Shown: in pieces, positions 1-5,386 of the stretch
Layout: the number at the start of each line of letters is the position of its first letter
Position numbering within the stretch: position 1 is the stretch's first letter
DNA from: Betaproteobacteria bacterium
GTDB lineage: Bacteria > Pseudomonadota > Gammaproteobacteria > Burkholderiales > SG8-39
DNA: 5,386 nt
Assembly (NCBI GenBank): GCA_019245555.1
Contig: JAFARH010000457.1
Span: 1-5,386 of the forward strand
Direction of reading: 5' to 3'
The notes under the pieces: model-generated
What the model was told of the DNA's origin: nothing
The model's input: only the letters and a program-made list of their open reading frames with translations
Databases searched by the model: none
Translations under genes and position numbers: made by a program

Positions 1-615
1 CCCGAGCCAGCCGCGAATCAGGCTTGGACCGGCGAGCACCACCAGGAGGAGCGCGAGCACCGCCTTGCCCAGCGCCGCCGATACCGCGAGGCCGAGCGCA
101 CCCGCCGGCTGCACTAGCACCGGGATCACGACGAGGAGCGGCACGACCGCGAGATCCTGGAAAAGGAGCACGCCGATAGCCTGGCGGCCGTGCGGCGAAT
201 CGAGCTCGCCTCGCTCCGAGAAAAGCCGCGAAACGATGGCGGTCGAGGACATCGCTGCGATCCCGCCGAGCGCGAGGCCCGCTTGCCATGACAATCCGAA
301 CGCCATCGCCGCCGCCATGACGAGCAGCACCGTCGCGGCGACCTGCGCGCCGCCGAGGCCGAACACCACGCGCTGCATCGAGCGCAGCTTGCCGAGGCTG
401 AACTCGAGGCCGATCGAGAACATCAGGAACACGACGCCGAACTCGGCGAGGTGCTGCGTCTCTTCGCGATTGGCGAAAAAGCCGAGCGCATAAGGGCCGA
501 GCGCGAGGCCGGTGACGAGATAGCCGACGAGCGCCGGCAGCTTCAGCGCACGGCAGATCGCGACCGCGATCACCGCGGCGGCGAGCAGGACGAGCACTGA
601 GACGAGCGAAGTCAT
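1..615 (-). CDS. CPA2-family monovalent cation:proton antiporter (KefB/KefC/YbaL type), N-terminal part, 3' end outside window
   Basis: Reading the minus strand from the ATG at 615-613 gives 205 codons without a stop up to the window edge. The product is a strongly hydrophobic integral inner-membrane protein. It starts with a first membrane segment (about residues 4-21), then LPALVGYLVTGLALGP (26-41), EFGVVFLMFSIGLEF (58-72), AMSSTAIV (121-128) and FQDLAVVP (152-159). These are hallmark segments of the CPA2 exchanger domain, and D154 in the FQD motif is the expected ion-site aspartate. Family members exchange K+ or Na+ for H+. KefB and KefC are glutathione-gated K+ efflux systems with a C-terminal RCK/TrkA-N domain, but that half is not in the window, so KefB, KefC and YbaL types cannot be told apart. 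The start fits the family N-terminus, though no clear Shine-Dalgarno precedes it. The gene is divergent from kdsD with 19 bases between start codons. Family confidence is high; substrate and subtype are unknown. Confidence 0.93.
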   Translation of the reverse strand, partial: MTSLVSVLVLLAAAVIAVAICRALKLPALVGYLVTGLALGPYALGFFANREETQHLAEFGVVFLMFSIGLEFSLGKLRSMQRVVFGLGGAQVAATVLLVMAAAMAFGLSWQAGLALGGIAAMSSTAIVSRLFSERGELDSPHGRQAIGVLLFQDLAVVPLLVVIPVLVQPAGALGLAVSAALGKAVLALLLVVLAGPSLIRGWLG

Positions 616-626
616 TGGGCTATACT
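597..626 (+). promoter_or_regulatory. Candidate sigma-70-type promoter for the kdsD-lptB unit
   Basis: CTGAGA at 597-602 (4 of 6 matches to TTGACA) and TATACT at 621-626 (5 of 6 matches to TATAAT) are separated by 18 bases. Transcription would be expected to begin near 633, so the kdsD ATG at 635 would lie at or almost at the 5' end of the message. The -35 part lies inside the first codons of the divergent antiporter. On the opposite strand, TATCAT (bases 640-635) could serve as a -10 element for the antiporter, but I see no convincing -35 element for it. This is prediction from pattern only. Confidence 0.4.
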
Positions 627-634
627 GCCGCCCT

Positions 635-1636
635 ATGATAAAGGCGGCGCGCCTGAGCAAAAAAACGAGCGAAACCAGTGCCCTGGAGCTCGCGCGGCGC
701 GTGCTCGCGATCGAAGCGGATGCGGTGCGCGCGCTCGCCGATCGACTCGATGAGCGCTTCACCGCCGCGATCGATTTGATCGCCGGCCGCAGCGGCCGCG
801 TTGTGGTGAGCGGCATCGGCAAGAGCGGCCACATCGCGCGCAAGATTGCGTCCACCATGGCGAGCACCGGCACGCCGGCCTATTTCGTGCATCCGGCCGA
901 AGCGAGCCATGGCGACCTTGGCATGGTCGAAGAAGGCGATGTGTTCATCGCCATCTCGTATTCGGGCTCGAGCGATGAGCTGCTCGACATCGTGCCGCTC
1001 GTGAAGCGCCGCGGCGCCAAGCTCATTGCTATCACCGGCAACGCTCAGTCGGCCCTCGCCCGCGAAGCGGACGTGCATCTGGACGCACGCGTCGCGCAGG
1101 AAGCCTGTCCGCTCAACCTCGCCCCGACAGCGAGCACCACGGCAGCGCTCGCGCTCGGCGATGCGCTCGCGGTAGCGCTCCTCGAGAAGCGCGGCTTCAC
1201 CTCCGACGACTTCGCGCGCAGCCATCCGAAAGGCCGACTGCCGCGTCAGGCACTGGTGCATGTCTCCGATGTCATGCGCAAAGGCCCCGACGTGCCATCG
1301 GTGCCGCTCGGCGCACCCGGCCTCAAGGCAATCGCCGAAGTTACGCGAGGCAAGATCGGCCTGACCGCGGTGGTCGACAGCGACCGGCGCGTGAGGGGTG
1401 TATTCACCGACGGCGACCTGCGCCGCGCCCTCGAGAAGGGCATCGACTTCACCAGGGTGACGGTCGATGAAGTCATGACGCGCTCACCCCGCACGATGTC
1501 GCCCCATGCGCTCGCCGTGGAAGCGGTGCAGCTCATGGAAGCGCACAAGATCAATCAGCTGCTGGTCGTCGACGAGCGCGGCGCACTCCTCGGCGCGCTC
1601 AACATGCACGACCTCTTCCGCGCCAAAGTCATCTAG
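635..1636 (+). CDS. kdsD: Arabinose-5-phosphate isomerase KdsD (KpsF/GutQ family)
   Basis: This 333-residue cytoplasmic enzyme interconverts D-ribulose-5-phosphate and D-arabinose-5-phosphate, the first committed step toward KDO for lipopolysaccharide. The length is close to E. coli KdsD (328). An N-terminal SIS sugar-isomerase domain (about 40-185) contains SGIGKSGH (59-66), SYSGSSDE (109-115 region) and EACPLNLAPTASTTAAL (156-172). It is followed by two CBS domains (about 210-265 and 275-333), including GVFTDGDLRRAL and the terminal NMHDLFRAKVI. By comparison with recalled E. coli KdsD, the catalytic residues K59, E111, E152 and H193 correspond to K63, E115, E156 and H197, all present. The stretch after the histidine reads HPKGRLPRQ, where HPGGALGRK is usual. 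The ATG at 635 is chosen because conserved sequence begins near residue 20; no Shine-Dalgarno precedes it. It is the first gene of the run, 5 bases before kdsC. The capsule paralogue KpsF or GutQ is less likely given the kdsC-lpt context. Confidence 0.95.
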   Translation: MIKAARLSKKTSETSALELARRVLAIEADAVRALADRLDERFTAAIDLIAGRSGRVVVSGIGKSGHIARKIASTMASTGTPAYFVHPAEASHGDLGMVEEGDVFIAISYSGSSDELLDIVPLVKRRGAKLIAITGNAQSALAREADVHLDARVAQEACPLNLAPTASTTAALALGDALAVALLEKRGFTSDDFARSHPKGRLPRQALVHVSDVMRKGPDVPSVPLGAPGLKAIAEVTRGKIGLTAVVDSDRRVRGVFTDGDLRRALEKGIDFTRVTVDEVMTRSPRTMSPHALAVEAVQLMEAHKINQLLVVDERGALLGALNMHDLFRAKVI

Positions 1637-1641
1637 CGTCG

Positions 1642-2178
1642 ATGCAATACCTTGCCCCCGATGCGCTCGCGCGGGCGCGCCGCGTGCGCCTCGTGATCTT
1701 CGACGTCGATGGCGTGCTGACCGACGGCAAGCTCTGGTACGGACCGGGCGGCGAGGAACTGAAAGCATTCCACGCGTTCGACGGCCACGGCGTGCATCTC
1801 TTGCGCATGGCGGGGCTCGACACCGGGATCATCAGTGGCCGCGAGTCGCAGGCAGTTGAGGAGCGCGCCAAGGAGCTCGGCATCCGCCACGTGGTGCAGG
1901 GCGCGAGCAACAAGCTCCTCGCCTTCCGGCAGATGATGCGGCGCCTCAGGATGCAGCCGGCGGCGGTTGCCTACATGGGCGACGACGTCGTCGATCTGCC
2001 GATCCTCACGCGCTGCGGCTTTGCTTGCGCGCCGCACGAAGCGCCCGAGGACGTGCGTCGCCGCGTGCATTACATAGCCTCGGCCCCGGCGGGACACGGC
2101 GCGGCGCGCGAGGCGTGCGAATTCATCCTGGAGACCCAGGGCAAGCTTGCGAAGGTCATGCAGCGATATTTGAAATAG
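1642..2178 (+). CDS. kdsC: 3-deoxy-D-manno-octulosonate 8-phosphate phosphatase KdsC
   Basis: This 178-residue cytoplasmic HAD-superfamily phosphatase hydrolyses KDO-8-phosphate to KDO and phosphate, the step before CMP-KDO formation by KdsB. All HAD motifs are visible: motif I DVDGVLTDG (21-29), with nucleophile D21 and acid/base D23; motif II IISGR (63-67), with S65; motif III lysine K91 in ASNKLLAF; and motif IV GDDVVDLP (113-120), with D114, D115 and D118 for the metal. As in family members there is no large cap domain, which fits the tetrameric C0 subclass. The C-terminal GHGAAREACEFIL (151-163) matches the conserved tail that reaches a neighbouring active site in this family. The length matches the small end of the family (E. 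coli 188). The start follows the kdsD stop by 5 bases with no obvious Shine-Dalgarno, so translation is probably coupled to kdsD. The neighbouring A5P isomerase and lpt genes support this function over a generic HAD phosphatase. Confidence 0.96.
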   Translation: MQYLAPDALARARRVRLVIFDVDGVLTDGKLWYGPGGEELKAFHAFDGHGVHLLRMAGLDTGIISGRESQAVEERAKELGIRHVVQGASNKLLAFRQMMRRLRMQPAAVAYMGDDVVDLPILTRCGFACAPHEAPEDVRRRVHYIASAPAGHGAAREACEFILETQGKLAKVMQRYLK

Positions 2179-2188
2179 ACGAGCTGAA

Positions 2189-2761
2189 ATGAGCACCACG
2201 CGCCTTTTCCCGCTGCTATTGATGGCAGCGCTCGCATTGCTCACGCTCTGGCTCGATCACCAGGTGCGCATCGAAGGCGGCGATCATCCGTCGCTGCGGC
2301 GTCACGATCCCGACTACCTGATCACCAACTTCACCACCACCACCTACAACAGCCAGGGCCATGCGGTGACCACGCTGGCCGCGGCCCAGATGCAGCATTA
2401 CCCGGACGATGACTCGACCGACGTCACGTCGCCGCGCCTCGTGCAATCGAAGCCGGAGCAGCCGCGCTTCACGGTACAGGCCGACCGCGGTCAGATCTCG
2501 CGCGAAGGCGACGAGATCTTTCTCTACGACCACGTCGTGCTGGTGCGCGATGCCGACGCTCAGGAGCCGCCGGCGAAGATGACGACGAGCTTCCTGCATG
2601 TCCTGCGCGACAAATCGCTCGTGCGCACCGACCGCCCGGTGCAGTTCGAGCAGGAGGGGCGCTCGCTCACCGGCCGTGGCATGGAGTACCACACCGACAC
2701 GCGCGAGCTTTTCCTGCACGCCGATGTGCGTGCCCGGTTTGAGGCAAAGAAGGCGCCGTGA
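2189..2761 (+). CDS. lptC: LPS export ABC transporter periplasmic protein LptC
   Basis: LptC is a single-pass inner-membrane protein of the LptB2FG complex. It receives LPS from LptFG and hands it to LptA. The 190-residue product matches the E. coli length (191). It has a short cytoplasmic N-terminus, one membrane segment (about 6-22, LFPLLLMAALALLTLWL) and a periplasmic OstA/LptC beta-jellyroll domain (about 35-185). Family-like features are PDYLITNFTTTTYNSQG (41-57), HYPDDD (70-75), the strand FTVQADRGQISREGDEIFLY (94-113) and RPVQFEQEGRSLTGRGMEY (149-167). G57 lies where E. coli LptC has G56, a residue known to matter for function. The gene starts 10 bases after kdsC, with only a weak GAG before the ATG. 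Its TGA stop overlaps the lptA start. The family diverges widely in sequence, so the call rests on topology, domain pattern and position between kdsC and lptA together. Confidence 0.93.
   Translation: MSTTRLFPLLLMAALALLTLWLDHQVRIEGGDHPSLRRHDPDYLITNFTTTTYNSQGHAVTTLAAAQMQHYPDDDSTDVTSPRLVQSKPEQPRFTVQADRGQISREGDEIFLYDHVVLVRDADAQEPPAKMTTSFLHVLRDKSLVRTDRPVQFEQEGRSLTGRGMEYHTDTRELFLHADVRARFEAKKAP
2747..2761 (+). promoter_or_regulatory. Shine-Dalgarno and GTGA stop-start overlap setting the lptA start
   Basis: AAGAAGG at 2747-2753 lies inside the last lptC codons, 4 bases before a GTG at 2758-2760. The GTG overlaps the lptC stop TGA (2759-2761), giving the four-base GTGA overlap typical of translational coupling. 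This supports the GTG as the lptA start: it places the signal peptide at the N-terminus. The next in-frame ATG encodes M33, which would remove the whole signal peptide. Confidence 0.75.
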
Positions 2762-3258
2762 AGCTCGCTCCATGGTTGCTGGTCCTTGGCGCAGCACTTG
2801 CTCATGCCGAGCAGGCCGACAGCACGAAGCCGATCGAGATCGAGGCGAATCGCATGAGCGCCGACGATGCGCGGCGCATGAACGTGTTCGAAGGCAACGT
2901 CGTCGTGACGCGCGGCACGCTCAACATCCGCGCCGATCGCATCGTGGTGCGCCAGGATGCCGAGGGCAACCAGTTCGCCACCGCGACCGGCAACCCCGTG
3001 CGCTTTCGCCAGCGCCAGGACCCGAAGCCGCCGGAGAAGGAAGGAGTGTGGATGGACGGCGAAGCGAAGAGAATCGAACTCGATGAGAAGAGCGGCAAGA
3101 TCGAGCTCTTCGAGGAGGCACGCGTCAATCGAGGCGGCGACGAGGTGAAAGGGAACTACATCCTCGTCGACCAGCGCTCCGACTTCTTCACCGTGACGCC
3201 CGGGCGCGGCGACGGCCGCGTGCGCGCCACGATCCAGCCGAAGCCGCCCGAAAAATAG
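2758..3258 (+). CDS. lptA: Lipopolysaccharide transport periplasmic protein LptA
   Basis: LptA forms the periplasmic bridge that carries LPS from LptC to LptD at the outer membrane. The 166-residue precursor begins with a GTG codon. Residues 1-17 form a Sec signal peptide: a single K2, the hydrophobic core LAPWLLVLGAAL and the signal peptidase I site AHA before E18. An OstA-type jellyroll domain covers about residues 22-150. It includes KPIEIEANRMSADDARRMN (24-42), then VFEGNVVVTRGTLNIRADRI (43-62), the typical first repeat of LptA/OstA proteins, ATATGNPVRFRQ (74-85) and the C-terminal strand SDFFTVTP (141-148). The mature protein of about 149 residues is slightly smaller than E. coli LptA (precursor 185). 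The hexapeptide PKPPEK occurs twice, at 89-94 and as the last six residues. The gene overlaps lptC by 4 bases and its stop directly abuts the lptB start. The order lptC-lptA-lptB makes the identification firm. Confidence 0.95.
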   Translation: MKLAPWLLVLGAALAHAEQADSTKPIEIEANRMSADDARRMNVFEGNVVVTRGTLNIRADRIVVRQDAEGNQFATATGNPVRFRQRQDPKPPEKEGVWMDGEAKRIELDEKSGKIELFEEARVNRGGDEVKGNYILVDQRSDFFTVTPGRGDGRVRATIQPKPPEK

Positions 3259-4005
3259 ATGGACATGTCCAAACCGAACGGTGGCAGCCGGTTGCGCTCA
3301 CAGCGACTGCGCAAGCGCTATAAGTCGCGCACCGTGGTGCAGGATGTGTCGCTCGAAGTCGGCAGCGGCGAAGTGGTCGGGCTGCTGGGGCCGAACGGCG
3401 CCGGCAAGACGACCTGCTTCTATATGATCGTCGGCCTGATCCCGGTTGACGCGGGCACCATCTCTCTCGACGAATCCGACCTCACGCATATGCCGATCCA
3501 GCGGCGGGCGCGCATGGGGATCTCTTACCTGCCGCAAGAAAACTCGGTGTTCCGCCGCCTGACGGTCGAAGAGAACGTGCAGGCGATCCTCGAGCTGCAG
3601 GGCATGCCGCGCGAGCAAATCGAGGCGCGCCTTACCGAGCTCCTGAAAGACCTGAACATCACCCATCTGCGCAAGCACGCCGCGCTCTCGCTCTCGGGCG
3701 GCGAGCGGCGCCGATTGGAAATCGCCCGCGCGCTCGGCACGAAGCCTTCATTCATCCTCTTGGATGAGCCGTTCGCCGGCGTCGACCCGATCGCGGTGCT
3801 CGACATCCAGCGCATTATTAGGTTCCTGAAGGAGCGCGGCATCGGCGTGCTCATAACGGACCATAACGTCCGCGAGACGCTCGGTATCTGCGACCGCGCC
3901 TACATCATCAACGAAGGAGCAGTCCTCGCCTCCGGTCACCCGGAGGAGATTGTCTATAATGACAGTGTGCGCCGGGTCTATCTGGGCGAGAACTTCCGGA
4001 TGTAG
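3259..4005 (+). CDS. lptB: LPS export ABC transporter ATP-binding protein LptB
   Basis: LptB is the cytoplasmic ATPase that works as a dimer with LptF and LptG to extract LPS from the inner membrane. The 248-residue protein has a complete nucleotide-binding domain: Walker A GPNGAGKT (44-51, K50), Q-loop Q93 in [14 protein letters not shown], signature LSGGE (145-149), Walker B FILLDE (165-170, catalytic E170), D-loop AGVDP and switch histidine H202 in [10 protein letters not shown]98 lies where E. coli LptB has F90, the residue that couples to LptF/G. The C-terminal [11 protein letters not shown] (238-248) is the hallmark LptB tail and separates it from branched-chain amino-acid ATPases (LivF/LivG). 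The ATG at 3259 follows the lptA stop with no gap. A second ATG at 3265 would shorten the protein by two residues. Neither has a clear Shine-Dalgarno, so coupling to lptA is likely. Relative to E. coli the N-terminus is about eight residues longer. Confidence 0.98.
   Translation: MDMSKPNGGSRLRSQRLRKRYKSRTVVQDVSLEVGSGEVVGLLGPNGAGKTTCFYMIVGLIPVDAGTISLDESDLTHMPIQRRARMGISYLPQENSVFRRLTVEENVQAILELQGMPREQIEARLTELLKDLNITHLRKHAALSLSGGERRRLEIARALGTKPSFILLDEPFAGVDPIAVLDIQRIIRFLKERGIGVLITDHNVRETLGICDRAYIINEGAVLASGHPEEIVYNDSVRRVYLGENFRM
3955..3960 (+). promoter_or_regulatory. Perfect TATAAT inside the 3' end of lptB; possible -10 element of an rpoN promoter
   Basis: TATAAT sits in the Val-Tyr-Asn codons near the lptB C-terminus, 89 bases before the rpoN ATG. 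If used, the start of transcription would fall near 3967, giving rpoN a leader of about 83 bases. A TG lies two bases upstream of the hexamer, one base off the extended -10 spacing. No TTGACA-like -35 sits at 16-18 bases upstream (the region reads about CCGGTCACC). The match may be a by-product of the protein sequence, hence low confidence. Confidence 0.25.
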
Positions 4006-4036
4006 CTTTAAAGCGTTGTAACGTTCGACGCGGCAC

Positions 4037-4068
4037 ACTGCAGACCCTGATGAAACCCTCCCTGCAGT
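4037..4068 (+). repeat. Seven-base inverted repeat flanking the rpoN start codon
   Basis: ACTGCAG (4037-4043) and CTGCAGT (4062-4068) are perfect inverted copies separated by 18 bases (4044-4061). In mRNA they could pair as a 7-bp stem that holds the rpoN ATG (4050-4052) in its loop. No Shine-Dalgarno is visible before this ATG. The rest of the 44-base lptB-rpoN gap (4006-4049) holds an eight-base palindrome CTTTAAAG directly after the lptB stop and the short hyphenated repeat CGTTGTAACG (4014-4023). There is no rho-independent terminator, so read-through from lptB into rpoN is possible. Confidence 0.35.
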
Positions 4069-5386
4069 TCCGACTATCGCAGCACCTCACGCTGACGCCG
4101 CAGTTGCAGCAGTCGATCCGGCTGCTTCAGCTCTCCACGGTCGAGCTCAACCAGGAGATCGATCGCCTGCTGATGGAGAACCCGGCGCTAGAGAGGGAGG
4201 ACGGCGGCGAGGATGTCGAGGGTGCGGGCGAGGCACCGCCGCCACCGGCCGCCGGCGGTACCACGAGCACGCCGACCGAGGCGGCGCCGGCGCCCGATGC
4301 CGCATCTGACGCCGACTGGGCAACCGACCTCGCGAGCAACTGGCGCACGAACGAGAGCGGCGATGAGGAGGGCGAGAAGAGCTTCACCCCGCCCGACACG
4401 CCGACGCTGCGCGATCACCTGCACGCGCAACTCTCGCTCACCAAGCTCAGTCCACGCGATCGCGCTTTCGTCGAGCTGCTGATCGACGCGCTCGACGAAG
4501 ACGGCTACCTCACGCAGCCGCTGGAGGAGATCGCTGCCCTGCTGGCGCCCGAAGCCGAAGCCGATCCCGAATTTCCCATGGGCGAGCTGTCGATCGCGCT
4601 CGCGCACCTGCAGCACTTCGATCCCGCCGGCGTCGGCGCGCGCTCGCCAGGTGAATGTCTCGCGCTGCAGCTCCGGAACCATGCCGAATGCGCCGAGCGC
4701 ACCCTCGCGCTCGAGATCGTCAACAAGCACCTCGAGCTTCTCGCCGCACGCGACTACTCGCGGCTGAAGACGCTGACCGGCGCGGACGACAATGCGCTGC
4801 GCACCGCGCAGAACTTAATTCGCGCGCTCAACCCGCGGCCCGGCGCCGCCTTCGCCAAGGTCGAGGCGCGCTACGTAGTCCCGGATGTCATCGTCAAGAA
4901 GGTGCGCAATGCCTGGCGTGCAAGCCTCAACCCGGACGCCATGCCGCGCCTGCGCATCAACCGTTTATATGCCGAGATCGCCGCGGGTGCCCGCAGCGCC
5001 GGCTCGCTCTCGACGCAGCTGCAGGAGGCGCGCTGGCTCATCAAAAACGTGCAGCAGCGATTCGAGACCATCCTGCGCGTTTCGCAGGCGATCGTCGATC
5101 GTCAGCGCCACTTCCTCGAGCACGGCGAAGTCGCGATGCGACCGCTGGTGCTGCGCGAGATCGCCGAGACGCTGAGCCTGCACGAGAGCACGATCTCGCG
5201 CGTGACGACGCAGAAATACATGGCGACGCCGCGCGGCACCTTCGAGCTCAAGTATTTCTTCGGCAGCCACGTCGCCACCGAGGCGGGCGGTGCGGCTTCG
5301 TCCACCGCGATCCGCGCGCTTATCAAGCAGCTCGTCGCCGCGGAAGACGCCAAGGCGCCGCTGTCGGATGCGCGTATCGCGCAGAT
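4050..5386 (+). CDS. rpoN: RNA polymerase sigma-54 factor RpoN, C-terminal end outside window
   Basis: Sigma-54 directs core RNA polymerase to -24/-12 promoters and needs AAA+ activators to open them; it commonly controls nitrogen, motility and alternative carbon genes. The frame runs 445 codons plus two bases to the window edge without a stop. Region I (1-50) is the glutamine- and leucine-rich activator-responsive segment, with [20 protein letters not shown] (11-30). Region II (about 51-118) is an acidic, Pro/Ala-rich linker. The core-binding domain follows (about 119-310), with [21 protein letters not shown] and [15 protein letters not shown]-binding part comes next, with the helix-turn-helix [18 protein letters not shown] (368-385) and then KYMATPRG and [12 protein letters not shown]. 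The RpoN box (ARRTVAKYRE type) is expected just beyond the end. The ATG at 4050 gives the canonical [14 protein letters not shown]-terminus. Position after lptB, 44 bases away, is the standard housekeeping location for rpoN. Confidence 0.97.
   Translation, partial: MKPSLQFRLSQHLTLTPQLQQSIRLLQLSTVELNQEIDRLLMENPALEREDGGEDVEGAGEAPPPPAAGGTTSTPTEAAPAPDAASDADWATDLASNWRTNESGDEEGEKSFTPPDTPTLRDHLHAQLSLTKLSPRDRAFVELLIDALDEDGYLTQPLEEIAALLAPEAEADPEFPMGELSIALAHLQHFDPAGVGARSPGECLALQLRNHAECAERTLALEIVNKHLELLAARDYSRLKTLTGADDNALRTAQNLIRALNPRPGAAFAKVEARYVVPDVIVKKVRNAWRASLNPDAMPRLRINRLYAEIAAGARSAGSLSTQLQEARWLIKNVQQRFETILRVSQAIVDRQRHFLEHGEVAMRPLVLREIAETLSLHESTISRVTTQKYMATPRGTFELKYFFGSHVATEAGGAASSTAIRALIKQLVAAEDAKAPLSDARIAQ

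Noticed and set aside
65..493. Plus-strand open frame of 142 codons over the antiporter region
   Set aside because: It is antisense to the clear CPA2 antiporter frame on the minus strand, has a low-complexity Arg/Ser/Pro/Thr composition and no recognisable domain; long open frames on the wrong strand are expected in GC-rich DNA.
635..660. Possible minus-strand promoter (TATCAT at 640-635 with TTGCTC at 660-655) for the antiporter
   Set aside because: TATCAT is a fair -10, but TTGCTC matches only three bases of the -35 consensus and the 14-base spacer is too short, so it is not listed as a feature.
620..1261. Minus-strand open frame of 213 codons opposite kdsD
   Set aside because: Arg/Ala/His-rich translation with no family resemblance, lying wholly opposite a strongly conserved enzyme; a codon-bias shadow.
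1633..2244. Minus-strand open frame of 203 codons opposite kdsC and the start of lptC
   Set aside because: It has no conserved motif and overlaps a complete HAD phosphatase with all catalytic residues.
2216..2797. Minus-strand open frame of 193 codons opposite lptC
   Set aside because: His/Arg/Val-rich shadow with no domain; the plus-strand LptC frame explains the region, including its overlap with lptA.
4006..4030. Terminator between lptB and rpoN
   Set aside because: The short palindromes CTTTAAAG and CGTTGTAACG have arms of four bases, little G+C and no following T run, so they do not form a rho-independent terminator.
4188..4730. Minus-strand open frame of 180 codons opposite rpoN
   Set aside because: It is antisense to the rpoN core-binding region, which is unmistakable; the composition is typical of a shadow frame.
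1..5386. An undescribed system, mobile element, CRISPR array or RNA gene
   Set aside because: Every base apart from short gaps is accounted for by well-known housekeeping genes in their usual order; I saw no spaced repeats, transposase, tRNA-like structure or composition break.

Overview
The window is a GC-rich (roughly two-thirds G+C by eye), gene-dense stretch of a Gram-negative chromosome. It carries the conserved kdsD-kdsC-lptC-lptA-lptB-rpoN block. That order is shared by many proteobacteria. A divergent CPA2 (KefB/KefC/YbaL-type) antiporter next to kdsD, together with the RpoN and LptC sequence style, points to a betaproteobacterium (Burkholderiales or a near relative). The lineage assignment is inference from recalled gene order and has not been tested by a search.

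Layout: (1) positions 1-615, minus strand, hold the N-terminal 205 residues of a cation:proton antiporter whose 3' end lies outside the window. (2) Only 19 bases (616-634) separate its start codon from the divergent start of kdsD. (3) From 635 to 4005, plus strand, lie kdsD, kdsC, lptC, lptA and lptB, with gaps of 5, 10, -4 (overlap) and 0 bases, so they look like one transcriptional unit. (4) After a 44-base gap, rpoN (sigma-54) starts at 4050 and runs off the end of the window before its RpoN box. No stretch above 300 bases lacks a gene.

How the genes work together: KdsD makes arabinose-5-phosphate from ribulose-5-phosphate. KdsC removes the phosphate from KDO-8-phosphate to give KDO, the first inner-core sugar of lipopolysaccharide. 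LptB (ATPase), LptC (bitopic inner-membrane protein) and LptA (periplasmic bridge) are parts of the machine that moves finished LPS to the outer membrane; LptF, LptG, LptD and LptE must be encoded elsewhere. KdsA and KdsB, which act between or after KdsD and KdsC, are also absent here. RpoN is a neighbour with a separate global regulatory role. The antiporter is functionally separate and read from the other strand.

I found no mobile element, CRISPR array, tRNA, rRNA or new gene system. The items worth a second look are small: a promoter-like sequence that would make kdsD mRNA almost leaderless, an unusual variant of the HPGG segment in KdsD, a perfect TATAAT inside the end of lptB, an inverted repeat around the rpoN start codon, and a seven-A run near the start of kdsD.
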